Origin: Torymus aiolomorphi
Taxonomy: Eukaryota; Arthropoda; Insecta; Hymenoptera; Torymidae
Direction: 5' to 3'
NCBI GenBank assembly: GCA_036365515.1
Contig: CM070876.1
Location: 125,375,810-125,439,809 of the forward strand
DNA: 64,000 nucleotides
Each line of letters opens with the position of its first letter. Position 1 is the stretch's first letter. Positions 31,540-42,429 of this stretch are shown here, piece after piece. A model generated the notes under the pieces. The model saw nothing but the letters and a program-made list of their open reading frames with translations. It searched no databases and was not told where the DNA came from. The position numbers and the translations under genes are program-made.

Positions 31540-32345
31540 TGTGACTCGGCCTCTCTCTCGCTCCGCTCTCACGACAGCGCGGCCATGCCGGCGCTGGGAG
31601 TCGGACAGAGAGAGCGAGCACTATATTTCGCTTGCGCTGTGACTCGGCCTCTCTCTCGCTCCGCTCTCACGACAGCGCGGCCATGCCGGCGCTGGGAGTC
31701 GGACAGAGAGAGCGAGCACTATATTTCGCTTGCGCTGTGACTCGGCCTCTCTCCCATTCCGCTCTCACGACAGCGCGGCCATGCCGACGCTTGGAGTCGG
31801 ACAGAGAGAGCGAGCACGATCTTTTGGCGCGTAAATGTGACTCGGCCTCTCTCTCTCTCGCTCCGCTCTCACGACAGCGCGGCCATGCCGGCGCTGGGAG
31901 TCGGACAGAGAGAGCGAGCACTATATTTTGCTTGCGCAAACGTGACTCGGCCTCTCTCTCGCTCCACTCCCACGACCATGCGGCCATGCCGGCGCAGGGA
32001 ATTGTACAGAGAGAGCGAGCACGATCTTTTGGCGCGTAAATGTGACTCGGCCTCTCTCTCTCGCTCCGCTCTCACGACAGTGCGGCCATGCCGGCGCTGG
32101 AAGTCGGACAGAGAGAGCGAGCACTATATTTTGCTTGCGCAAATGTGACTCGGCCTCTCTCTCGCTCCACTCCCACGACCATGCGGCCATGCCGGCGCTG
32201 GGAATTGTACAGAGAGAGCAAGCATGATCTTTGGCGCGCAAGCATGAGTGGGCCTCTGTCTCTCGCTCCTCTGCCGATACAGCACGGCCATGCCGGCGCT
32301 GGGAATTGGATAGAGAGAGCACGCATGGTCTTTGACATCCTTCGG
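31540..32345 (+). repeat. Tandem array in the BEL leader, about nine units of 97-105 bp
   Basis: Each unit starts GTGACTCGGCCTCTCTCTCG and contains CGGCCATGCCGGCGCTGGGA, then GAGAGAGCGAGCAC with either CTATATTTCGCTTGCG or GATCTTTTGGCGCGTAAA. Starts are near 31540, 31637, 31735, 31837, 31942, 32041, 32144, 32245 and 32338. The overlapping frames on both strands are repeat translations. A (GA)n run at 32400-32432 follows. A pyrimidine tract and AG at 32547-32560, just before gag, look like a splice acceptor. Confidence 0.9.
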
Positions 32346-32396
32346 TCTCTCTCGCTTCATCTCAAGACAGCGCGGCCTCGGCAGCACGAGGAATTG

Positions 32397-32435
<39 letters not shown>

Positions 32436-32571
32436 CGCACGACCATTTGCACAACTGTGATTTGCCATCGCGATTGCTCTACACCCCGACTGCGCGGTCA
32501 CGCTGGAGCAGGACATGAATACTAACCAATTACCTTAACTTGGATATTTTTCTGTTTTAGTGGTCTACACC

Positions 32572-33870
32572 ATGGATCGGATCGAGAAGCAAGAACTCCT
32601 ATCGGAGTCGATAATCAACTTCCAGGAGGATCTGCGGCGATCCAATCCAAGGCTGAGTAAGGGTGTTCTCTTAGCTCACACGGAGAGCTTGCAAGAGATG
32701 TGGACTAAGTTCTGTAGGAGTCACGAGAAGATCCTCAAAAGATACAAACCACGAAATTGCCGCTACTTTCGACTCAATGTCTACTCCGTCACGCAGCGCG
32801 AGTATAACCGAACTCTTGGTTTTCTATACGATGAACAGATTAAGATAGCGCCTTCCGCTCAGCGGCTATCCGCGGGAACTTCCGCTGGCTCCAGGAATCA
32901 CCTCCCAAAAATAAATCTTCCGAAATTTTCAGGCCGTCTTGAGGAGTGGGAATCATTCCGAGATCTCTTCACTTCTCTGGTTCATGATGACGACTCCCTC
33001 TCCGGTGTCCAGAAGCTCCACTTCCTAAAAACTACACTCGACGGTGAGGCCAAGGACGCTTTGAATAAGTTATCGATCACTGAGGACAACTACGAGATCG
33101 CTTGGCGACTCTTGTTGAAGCACTTCGATAACAGACAGCTTCTCGTAACTCGTCATCTGAGCGCCCTGGCCACCCTGCCGACTCTCACAAGGGAAGATTC
33201 GAGAGACCTCCAGGGTCTCCTGGATGATGTGGATTCTAGACGTGCGGCTCTAACAAACATTCAACGACCGACCCAACATTGGGACGATTTTTTCGTTTTC
33301 TTTATAGCCCGAGCTCTGGACCCCACGACTCGTAAGGACTGGGACAAGTCCTCAGCGGATGCGAATAATTTCCCAACTTATAAAGCCATTTATGACTTCT
33401 TGCAGAGTCGCATGCGGGCTCTGAAAACCAATGAGCTTACCAAAAGTGCTCCTGGGAGGACAGTGCTCCGACCAACCACGTCAGTATCGAAGGTATGGGG
33501 GCAGTTACGATCACTGGGGACTTTGGTTTCCGCTCCACCAGTGACTGCCTGCCCAGCCTGCCAGAACCCGCATCATCCCATGCGATGTCAGGATTTTTTG
33601 AAGGCAAGTCTATCAGAACGACGCGACATGGTGCGACGTGGGAATCTCTGCTTCAATTGCCTGAAATCGGGCCATCAGGAGAATGCTTGCCCTTCGAGCC
33701 AAATGTGCAAGGAATGCCGAGGTCAGCATCACACGCTTCTACATCGCTCACTTAAAAGACGCACCCCTGCTGATTCGATTATCGGTAGTACCAAAAGATT
33801 CCGAAGGCCCGAAACTCTCGTTGACTCGAGCAGGTCCGGGAAAGGCGATAATCCCAAGGTGCCCAGTTGA
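32572..33870 (+). CDS. gag: BEL/Pao gag
   Basis: ATG 32572 (MDRIEKQELL) starts 432 codons. The DUF1759-type capsid region lies near residues 100-200 (LPKINLPKFSGRLEEWESFR, then LKTTLDGEAKDAL). Zinc-binding motifs follow: CPACQNPHHPMRC and CFNCLKSGHQENAC, then CKECRGQHHTLLH. The frame ends in TGA 33868, and pol continues in the same frame, so in the ancestor gag and pol were one polyprotein; TGA is one transition from CGA. Gag would package the RNA. Confidence 0.88.
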   Translation: MDRIEKQELLSESIINFQEDLRRSNPRLSKGVLLAHTESLQEMWTKFCRSHEKILKRYKPRNCRYFRLNVYSVTQREYNRTLGFLYDEQIKIAPSAQRLSAGTSAGSRNHLPKINLPKFSGRLEEWESFRDLFTSLVHDDDSLSGVQKLHFLKTTLDGEAKDALNKLSITEDNYEIAWRLLLKHFDNRQLLVTRHLSALATLPTLTREDSRDLQGLLDDVDSRRAALTNIQRPTQHWDDFFVFFIARALDPTTRKDWDKSSADANNFPTYKAIYDFLQSRMRALKTNELTKSAPGRTVLRPTTSVSKVWGQLRSLGTLVSAPPVTACPACQNPHHPMRCQDFLKASLSERRDMVRRGNLCFNCLKSGHQENACPSSQMCKECRGQHHTLLHRSLKRRTPADSIIGSTKRFRRPETLVDSSRSGKGDNPKVPS

Positions 33871-35031
33871 GTGACGCTCTTGGCCACCGCTCGGATGACG
33901 CTGGTTGGCGTTGGTGGTCAGACGTCACACGCCAGGGGACTTCTCGATTTCGAATCCGAAGCCAGCTTCGTTTCTGAGGCCTTGTTCCAGAGACTGGGAG
34001 CACCTTATCGGGAAGTCGACGTCGAGATTAGTGCCATCGGAGGACACCGCGTCGAATCCTCAAAGCGGAGCGCCACTCTGAAGATCATCACTCATGAAGG
34101 ACTACGGCACATATCGGCTTATGTGGTGCATCAACTCGGCATAATTACCCCTAAAACTGCCGTAGGAGAGACGGAGTGGCCCGATCTCTTGGATCTTCAG
34201 CTGGCGGATCCCGATTATCGCCAGAAGGCGAGGGTTGATCTCCTGATCGGAGCCGACCTCTATTCAACTCTGCTGCGCAAGGGCCTTCACCGGAGTCCAT
34301 CCGGCGCCCTTGTTGCTCAGAACACGTCATTGGGGTGGGTGATCTCAGGCATCTCGGTCCCTTTAACCTCAGGTTCTCCCCATACTGACACGCCTGACCT
34401 AGTCTCAACCTCCTTCTGTGAGGCCGAGCTCTCCAACGATCTCCTTAGAAGGTTCTGGGAGCTGGAGGACTTTCCTCCAATAGCTCATCTCTCCAAAGAT
34501 GATGAAAGCTGCGAGAGAATCTTCAGCGAAACCTTCCGACGCAGTGACGAAGGAAGATACACGGTTAGACTTCCTCTGAAGCCCAGCTCAAGAAAACTCT
34601 TGGGCAACACCTTGAAACGTGCTCAGAATCAAATGAGTCGGCTTCGTCAACGACTCTCCGAGGACACGAAATTGCGGAAAGAATACGAGATGTTTCTGCG
34701 CGACTACGAGCAGTCAGGGCACATGCGTCGAATCTCGACATCAAGTTCTGATCTACCTGGTACGTCATCATATTACCTTCCTCACCATGGGGTATGGCAG
34801 AAAGCAGACGACCATGACAAGCTTCGGGTCGTATTCAATGCTTCAGCTCGATCCACTACCGGGATTTCCTTGAATGATGTTCTTCTAACTGGCCCATCCT
34901 TGAAAAGAGATCTGATGTCCATCATCCTGCGTTGGATGTTTCATCCGATCGTGTTCTGCACCGACATCGGACAGATGTATCGACATATCCGGATCCACGA
35001 ACAGGATGTGGACCTGCAGCGTGTATCGTCT
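33871..35031 (+). pseudogene. pol: BEL/Pao protease and N-terminal reverse transcriptase
   Basis: The frame continues from gag. The protease (peptidase A17 type) reads GLLDFESEASFVSE where the family has a D-[SQ]-G-S-E core, so the Gly and its neighbour are changed. GADLYSTLL and NTSLGWVISG follow. The RT N-terminus includes HHGVWQKADDHDKLRVVFNA and FCTDIGQMYRHIRIH. A one-base shift near 35025 moves the rest into another frame. Confidence 0.85.
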
Positions 35032-37544
35032 GGCAATCGGAGGAGGATTCATCGGCACATCACTTCGAATTGTTGACAGTCACTTACGGCATGTCATGCG
35101 CACCCTACCTCGCTATTCGAACACTGCAACAACTTGCCGAGGATGAAGGTGGAAGGTTCCCTTTGGCTCGGGAAGCCCTTCTGTCTGACACTTACGTTGA
35201 TAATATTGTGACGGGGGCTGATGACGTGAATTCTGCTATTACTTTGCGGGACCAGCTCGTCCATCTGCTCAAGCTTGGTGGATTTCCCTTGAAAAAGTGG
35301 GTATCGAATCACCCTGATATCTTGAACGGGATTCCTAACGATAATCTGCTTCGTCCAAACTGGAAGGACTTCTCCTCTGAAGGTCCGGCGCACGCCTTGG
35401 GCATTTCCTGGGATCCTGTTAGCGATCATATGCGTTTTACGACGCCCGACATCGGATCCTCAAACAACCCAACTAAGCGCCGGGTTCTTTCCATTATAGC
35501 CAGGCTTTTCGATCCAGTTGGATGGTTGAGTCCATTCGTTATCAGGGGTAAAATCCTCCTGCAAGAGCTATGGAGGCAAGGTGTTGGATGGGATCAAGGT
35601 CTACCCCAGAATCTCGTGACGTGCTGGGAGGGGTTCCTCCAAGATCTTCGCTACATTGCCAATATTCAGATCCCTCGATGGGTGGGCACTAAGTCCCACG
35701 ATCATGTTCAAATTCATGCGTTCGCGGATGCCAGTCAGCACGCGTATGCGGCCGTGGTCTACGTCCGAACCTCCCTGACCCACGGTCATGGTTCTTCAAG
35801 GCTCTTGGCCTCAAAAACACGAGTGGCTCCACTGAAGACAATCACGATACCTCGATTGGAACTCTGCGCGGCCACATTACTCGTCCGACTGACAAAGAAG
35901 GTCATCAAGGACCTCGGTCGTGACATCACTGCCATTCACGCATGGTCTGACTCTCGCATAGTGCTCTCATGGATAGTCTCTGAACCTTCGAGATGGACGA
36001 CATTTGTCAGCAATCGCGTCTCAGAAATTCAGACCAGTGCTGCCGGACTAATCTGGAGGCATGTACCATCGGCGGACAACCCAGCTGACATCGCCTCCCG
36101 TGGGATGGCGATTAAAGACCTCCGTTTTAGTGAACTCTGGTGGAAGGGTCCCCAGTGGCTCGCCCGACCAGAGGCAGAATGGCCCGAAGTGATTCCCGAG
36201 GTAAGCTCGATACCATTGACAGAAGAGACGCAGAGTTTTACCTGTAACGTCGCTCAGGTTGAAGAAAACTTTATTGAGAGATTTTCTTCCTTAACTAATC
36301 TGGTCCGGATAGTTGCCTGGTGTTTACGCATCAAAGGGCGTCAGCAGAATCAAGCCCACCAAGTACAGAGCATCTCTCTCACCGCAGCTGAGATTAATGA
36401 GGCCTTTTTACGGTGCGTTCGATTCTCTCAACGGACTGATTTTGATAAGGAAATGCGAGTGCTCAACCAAGGTGGCTCATTAAGCAAACGAAATCCTCTT
36501 GCTAAGCTGGGTTCCTTTCTCGATGAAGCTGGAACACTCCGAGTCGGTGGTAGATTGCACCACTCATCCTTACCATACTCTGAACGTCACCCTGTCATTC
36601 TGTCCAAGAATTGCCACCTCGCGTCTCTCATAATCACTTGGGCACATAAAAGCGCGCTTCACGGTGGAACAACCCTAACGTATTCCACTGCGCTTCGTCG
36701 TGCATGGATCATCGGAGGACGACAGAGATCCAGAGCTATGGTGCACACGTGCCTCACTTGTCTCCGACAACGAGGAAAAATGTCGACTCAACTGATGGGC
36801 TCACTGCCTTCAGAGAGGGTCGAACGCTCCCGACCCTTCTCTAAAGTCGGATTGGACTATGCCGGACCTCTCTACATCAAAACAAACAAGGGACGGGGAT
36901 CTCGCTCGACGAAAGGGTACTTGGCGATCTTTGTCTGCCTCTGCACGAAAGCCGTCCACCTGGAGGCCGTCAGTGACCTAACGACCTCCACATTCCTTGC
37001 GGCCTTTCGAAGGTTTTGCAGCAGACGAGGAATGCCATCGGAAGTGTGGAGCGACAACGCAACGACATTTCATGGCGCTGACCTCGAACTTCGAGCTATG
37101 TTTCGTGAGACCGAGGCCCAATGGAAAGAGATTGGTGGCGCCCTTGCCAACGACGGAGTGACCTGGCGCTTTATCCCACCATCCACTCCTCACTTCGGTG
37201 GATTGTGGGAAGCAGCCGTGAAATCAGCGAAATCACACCTCAAACGCGTCGTTGGAACGCAGAAGCTCACCTTTGAGGAACTCAGCACCTTCTTGTCCCA
37301 GATCGAGTTCTGCATGAACTCGCGACCTCTTACTCCTCTTTCAGGTGATCCAGACGACGTAGACGCCATCACCCCATGGCATTTGGTCAACGGATTTCCT
37401 CCGCGATCCATTCCCGAGCCATCCTCACCCGAAGAGAACCTCAATCGTGTCACTCATTGGGCACTGATCCAGGCGATGAAACACCACTTCTGGCGTCGGT
37501 GGGCGGTAGAATATCTCCACACGCTCCAACAACGAAACAAATGA
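35032..37544 (+). pseudogene. pol: BEL/Pao reverse transcriptase, RNase H and integrase
   Basis: About 840 codons stay open. RT: TVTYGMSCAPYLAIRTLQQL and TYVDNIVTG, where YVDD has become YVDN, removing a catalytic Asp. RNase H: HAFADASQHAYAAVVY near 35717 and HAWSDSRIVLSW. Integrase: zinc domain with HGGTT and CLTCLRQRG; core D in VGLDYAGPL (about 36855), D in WSDNATTFHG (about 37050) and E in FGGLWEAAVKSAK (about 37208), all present. The frame ends by a shift at 37545. The D-to-N change alone would abolish reverse transcription. Confidence 0.88.
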
Positions 37545-37727
37545 CTAAGGTCAACCCGAAACATCCAATCTGATGACTTGGTCTTGGTTACTGATCCATC
37601 ACTCATCCGCCAAGGAAGTTGACCATTGGGACGGGTTCTACAAACTCATCCAGGCCGAAACGGTCTTGTCCGTGTGGCAACGGTGAAAACCGCGACTGGC
37701 ACCTATGTCCGCCCTCTCTCCAAACTA
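37545..37727 (+). pseudogene. BEL integrase C-terminus, split by mariner
   Basis: Frames carrying MTKVNPKHPI, SDDLVLVTDPSLI and GRVLQTHPGRNGLVRVATVK then TGTYVRPLSKL are the usual end of a BEL integrase. A frameshift and a stop separate them. The text is cut at TA 37726 by the mariner; after it, 39022-39095 carries the last codons and the polypurine tract. Confidence 0.75.
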
Positions 37728-39021
37728 CGAGGGTCATTTGACAAGTACCTAGCCTCACCGCCAGATGGTGCAACTATCGCACCAGAAATACACTACAGTG
37801 CAGTATCTTCCTGTAAACGGTTACAGACGAAATTTCAGCCGGATCGGAGTTGTAGTTTATTTTTGAGAGCGTGTGAAAGCAAATGTGTCCGTTGATTTTT
37901 GAAAAAATGGAGAAAGAACAATATCGGTCGGTGATTCGATTCTTGTTTTTGGAAGGGAAATCGCGCAGTGAAATTAAAGAACGCTTGGATGCAATGTATG
38001 GGGATGCTTCTCCTTCGATGGCGACCGTTAAATTTTGGTATAACGAGTTTCAACGTGGTCGTACGTCGGTTTTTGATGATCCACGCCCAGGTGCTCCGAA
38101 AACAGCCACTACGGAGGAGAACGTGACAAAAATACACGATATCGTTTTGTCAGACCGCCGATTAAAGGTGCACGAGATAGCTGCGATAGTAGGCATCTCA
38201 GAAGAACGCGTGTGGCATATCCTACATGAGATTTTAGGCATGAGGAAGCTGTCAGCAAGGTGGGTGCCGCGTTTGCTGACTGCAGACAACAAGCGCATCC
38301 GTGTGACCAGTTCAGAGCAGTGTTTGGAGCTGTTTAATCGCAATCCAAAAGAGTTTTTGCGTCGTTACGTGACCGTTGACGAAACATGGATTCACTACTA
38401 CACTGCAGAGACCAAGGAGCAGTTAAAACAATGGACCTTACCCGGTGAACCTGCTCCGAAGAAGGCGAAGACGGTCCCGTCGGCCGGAAAGGTGATGGCC
38501 ACTGTTTTCTGGGATTCTCAAGGTGTGATTTTTATTGACTATCTGGAGAAGGGCAAAACGGTCACAGGACAGTACTACGCCGAACTATTGAGCCGATTTG
38601 ACGCCGTGTTAGAAGAAAAACGGCCCCATTTGTCTAAAAAGAAAGTGCTTTTCCACCACGATAATGCACCGGCTCACACTTCTGCACTCGCCACGGCTAA
38701 ATTGGTCGAATTACGCTACGAACTGCTGCCCCATCCACCGTATTCTCCAGATTTGGCTCCGTGCGACATTTTTTTGTTTCCGAACCTAAAAAATTCGCTC
38801 GCCGGGAAGAGAATCCACTCCAATAACGAAATAATCGCCGCCACGGAGGCCTATTTTGCAAACCAAGAGAAAACATTTTTTTCAACGGGGTTAAAAAAAT
38901 TGGAACACCGCTGGACCAAGTGTATTCAACTAAAAGGAGACTACATTGAAAAATAAATTTTATTTTTTGTAAAATTTTGGTGTTTTCATTTGTAGGCTAG
39001 GTACTTATGAAATGACCCTCG
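37728..39021 (+). mobile_element. mariner copy 1 (1294 bp)
   Basis: Ends CGAGGGTCATTTGA are inverted and flanked by TA at 37726 and 39022. It has the same length as the copy at 62407-63700 and encodes an uninterrupted transposase. Confidence 0.95.
37883..38956 (+). CDS. mariner transposase, apparently intact
   Basis: 357 codons from ATG 37883 (a second ATG nine codons on is the usual mariner start, MEKEQYRSVI). Two helix-turn-helix regions occupy about residues 10-120, with WVPRLLT near 137. The catalytic core has Asp166 (VTVDETWIHYY), Asp260 (FHHDNAPAHTS) and Asp295 (YSPDLAPCDIFLF), a DD34D spacing. All motifs are present. It would excise and insert at TA. The same gene at 62472-63545 carries Ala at 295. 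Confidence 0.95.
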   Translation: MCPLIFEKMEKEQYRSVIRFLFLEGKSRSEIKERLDAMYGDASPSMATVKFWYNEFQRGRTSVFDDPRPGAPKTATTEENVTKIHDIVLSDRRLKVHEIAAIVGISEERVWHILHEILGMRKLSARWVPRLLTADNKRIRVTSSEQCLELFNRNPKEFLRRYVTVDETWIHYYTAETKEQLKQWTLPGEPAPKKAKTVPSAGKVMATVFWDSQGVIFIDYLEKGKTVTGQYYAELLSRFDAVLEEKRPHLSKKKVLFHHDNAPAHTSALATAKLVELRYELLPHPPYSPDLAPCDIFLFPNLKNSLAGKRIHSNNEIIAATEAYFANQEKTFFSTGLKKLEHRWTKCIQLKGDYIEK

Positions 39022-39082
39022 TATGTCTATTACCAAGACCATAATTTTAATTTTCTTTCACTCTTGTTTTAGCTGGGAAGCT

Positions 39083-39095
39083 AAGGTGGGCGGGA
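39083..39095 (+). other. Polypurine tract of the BEL element
   Basis: AAGGTGGGCGGGA sits directly before the 3' LTR and would prime plus-strand synthesis. One C interrupts the purines. Confidence 0.7.
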
Positions 39096-39488
39096 TGTTC
39101 GTGCGAATCAAGCAGTTTTGTTTCTCCCGCGCTCACGTGGGCGCTCCCTGGTGGTCGAGAGCGTAGCTTCCCCGCTCGGCGTGAGCGGCGCGGCTGGAGC
39201 GAGCGGAGGTCGCAGTCAGTCGCCTCTAAGTTAGGCTCCAGAGCAGTCGCTCGGTGCGAAGTCCTCGATGAGAGCGTGCCCTGCCGCGCGACTCATTGCT
39301 TCTTACGCTCTTGTATTTCTTGTGTTATTGTGTTTAGTAGGTGTGTTCAATAAAGTGTGTTTTTGACCGTCAAAGTGCTTTGTGTCTCCGAAACTCCTTT
39401 CAGAACTGCCCACCTTCCCCATTACCGGATACCCTCGGTGAGGCCCAGGCTGGCCTTCCACCCGAAAAAGGGGGCTTGATTATTAACA
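39096..39488 (+). repeat. 3' LTR of the BEL element
   Basis: 393 bp, TGTTCG...TTAACA, AATAAA at 39349. It lacks the MITE seen in the 5' LTR. Confidence 0.95.
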
Positions 39489-39493
39489 TTATT

Positions 39494-41340
39494 AATCACT
39501 CATAATAACAAACAAAGAAACGGGATATAACACAAGTAAAACATATTTTTAAACTAAATTTTATTATTTTAAATAAGATATCGCCATATATTATAAAAAA
39601 TAAATACTGGAATCTTTTATTTGTTTTCTGACTTTAATTTTGGAGGGCTCATTTTATTCCATTTGCAATTTAAACGGAAAGCACAGATATGAAAATTGAA
39701 AAATTTTAAAACGAGCGGGTAGTTGCAGCGAGCGGGCCGGGCGCGTCGCTTTGTCTGGCTTGGTATCGGGGATGTGGATGAAGCACGTCGATAGTAGACA
39801 ACGCAGCTAGTTAAGTCTATTATCAATCGCTGTCATGATTTCGAGATCCCCGGACCAGTCTTTGCGCTTTGGCGGGTCGCACACTGTACGGATTTCGGGA
39901 ATTTTAAGCTACAATGTGGGATACGGAAGGGGCTGCAGAGGGAAGTCGTGAATGCCGGCTTTCCGTCGGAAGGAAACCTAGTGATCGTCACATCGACTAC
40001 AGAGAGAGGAGAATCCAGGGCTAGTCAGGAAGCATCGGGAAATGGGAGAATGGGTCGTCAGTCGATAACTTAGAGAGTGTCGCGCTGGATAACGGTAATA
40101 AGATGGCGATGGGGGCAAGTATACATGCTATGGTGCCTGCTAACGTGTCCGCAGGCACGAGAGATGCGGCAGCAGTTGCGCACCGGGGCAGGCTGAGACT
40201 GCCCTGGTAGAGCCCTGTCGGATGCACATAGAAAGCCTCATGCGGGAGCGTCATTAACGCAGAAAATGGCCAGTGAGTAATGGGATAGGGATGTCGTAGG
40301 GGATGTAAAATAGAGGAGGCTATCAATTTTCAAAAATGTTATCACCCAGTGTGATATAAATTTTCAAAAATGTTATCACTTGATATTCAAACACTGTATT
40401 GAATTTCAAACATTTGAACCGAAATATTTGTGTATAAAATCTTAAAATAAAAAAATAATGATTTTCAAAAATTTGTTTTACGTATCATTTGATTATTTAA
40501 TTATACAGATAAAAATATTCAACTGCTACTTGAACTTTTTTTAAATTGATTTGCTGTAAGATTAGAGATTTTGTTTTTTTCGTCAAATGTCTGTTACTTT
40601 CTAATTAATGATTTTTATTTACTTTAAATTTTGCTCTGGTGAACATATAAGTCATTCTTGCGTAGCAGTCATGCTTAAAAATGAATAAACAATAATTATT
40701 ACAACACTACTTTTACAGTCGAAACCGCTAAACAAAAGACTGTAAATAATTTTTATTTGTGAAGAAATATTGGAAAAAATTCATAAATATAGATACAGAA
40801 TTTTTTCACAACAAAAAATAACTAAAAAATGGCCCCTTAACTGTATGACATCCATAAGCGGCTTCGAGTTTATTTTGAGAAAGCGAAAACACACAAATTT
40901 ATGTATTTATATGATGTAACAGTTAGTAAGAAGATGTTAAAAAAAAGAAAATACTCACGTACATGAAAAAAATACTGTTAAAAACTAATTATGTTTTAGC
41001 TATTTCTCAAATTGAAAGAAACTTTTATTCGCTTTAAAATTAAATCATTTAAAATCCATGTAAGATCACAAAAGAAAATTTTTCTCGACTGTACGATGCC
41101 ACTGACAAAAACATACTATTAATAATTTTCGGTTTGTAAATATGGCATCTACAGAGCTTACTCACTTCAGTAAGATAGCGAAGGGAAACAACGTATACAT
41201 TTATTCTAAACATAATGGCTGATTCCCACATATTGTCAACAATATAAGTCAAAAAACTTTTAGCAATGGAATTATCATTTAATTCATGATACCATTCATT
41301 GAACTAATAAATATATACAAACTTCAGTTTAAAAAGAATA
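39494..41340. other. Spacer, no gene recognised
   Basis: AT-rich except for 39700-40320, a more balanced block with a 101-codon minus-strand frame (40021-40326) that I do not recognise and do not call. Confidence 0.5.
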
Positions 41341-42392
41341 TAAAAATAATAATAATAATAATTTATTATTATTATTATTATTATTATTTTTTTTTTCCGA
41401 GGTACTAGGTGAATCTTCTGGGGCGCCCGTCCTTGCTTTGGAGGTGGAGCAAGAAGGGAGGCCCACTAAGACCATCAGGGAGTAGCTGGCTCCGTGGTGT
41501 GAGGGATTTCTACCCCCTAAACACCCAAAACCTATCTCTACGGCAGCCTCGACCCGGAGCCGCTTTCGCATTACTTCAGGTCGGGTTGCAGCCCTACCGC
41601 CCCCAGGGGCATCATCCGTCCTTCCTACGTTATTTCTTTCTACGATTCCCTATCTAATCTATTAAGCATCCGTCTCGTTTTTTCGCGCGCAGTATCCCTT
41701 CGATGAAGGTATTTATCGCATCCCATCGGTCTTTCCCTGAAAGCATGCATTCGATCATCACGACGGGCGAGAGTCGCCCTACCATAATCTCCAATCGTTG
41801 TCTTTCCGCGGCTCACCTATTACATGCGAAAAAGGTGTGTTCCGCGTCATCCCTCTCGTGCCCGCAGTATTTACATTTCGGCGTATTTATTTTACCTAAT
41901 TTAAGCAGGTAATGTCGAAAGTATCCATGTAAGGTAAAAGTTAACTTCTCCGTACTTCCGTCCCAGCCACCTCGTTATGTCTTAAATCAATAGGTAGGTC
42001 CATCTACCCTTCGTCCCCGCCCTCCACCTCTCATGCCAAGTTTGTAGCGTCTGGCGGAGGGCTTCGCCCTCCGCGTCTGCCCGTCCTACTTCTACGCTCT
42101 TATCGTAGATCTGCTTCCGTTCCCGTGCGAGCAGGTCGATCGAAATCATACCAGCTATCACCGCCACCGCCTCTTTCGACACCGTCCGATACGCACATGC
42201 AACTCTCAGCGCACCTCGCCGCTGCATCGCCACTATTCTCTTCCTGTACTTGATAACTTCCATGGCATCAGCCCAAATCTCCGCTCCATAGAGGAGTATA
42301 GAGTTGGTCGTCGCCATGAGGAGTCTTCTCTTGGATGTCCGAGGGCCTCCAGCGTTGCTTATTATTATTATTATTATTATTATTATTAGTGA
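41341..42392 (-). mobile_element. R1-type LINE 3' end inserted in a (TAA)n microsatellite
   Basis: TAA/TTA runs flank the piece at 41346-41392 and 42359-42392. Between them the minus strand carries the end of a LINE ORF2 and a 3' untranslated part with an A-run. R1-clade LINEs include families that insert in microsatellites. The 5' part is missing. Confidence 0.7.
41640..42360 (-). pseudogene. LINE ORF2 C-terminus
   Basis: Minus-strand text: RLLMATTNSILLYGAEIWAD, then RRGALRVACAYRTVSKEAVA, EALRQTLQTWHERW, and after a frameshift LHGYFRHYLLKLGKI with the zinc motif CKYCGHERDDAEHTFFAC. These are the thumb and C-terminal CCHC region of R1-clade ORF2. The Trp after the last Cys block is a TGA stop. 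The polymerase palm is not present. Confidence 0.8.
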
Positions 42393-42429
42393 TATTATTA
42401 TTAATAGAACAATAATAATCACAAGAGCG

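Larger units (their letters stand above)
30905..39488 (+). mobile_element. BEL/Pao LTR retrotransposon with TTATT target duplication
   Basis: LTRs at 30905-31450 and 39096-39488 start TGTTCGTGCG and end TTAACA. TTATT flanks both sides (30900-30904 and 39489-39493), a perfect 5-bp duplication. Between them are a primer site, a tandem-repeat leader, gag and a pol of the BEL/Pao type. The LTRs differ at about six positions by eye, apart from a MITE in the 5' LTR. A mariner sits near the 3' end. Several coding lesions make it inactive. Confidence 0.95.

Noticed and set aside
31507..32525. Several open frames of 60-145 codons on both strands
   Set aside because: They are translations of the 100-bp tandem units; no domain.
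40021..40326. 101-codon minus-strand frame
   Set aside because: No domain or repeat partner; length is not exceptional for this composition.
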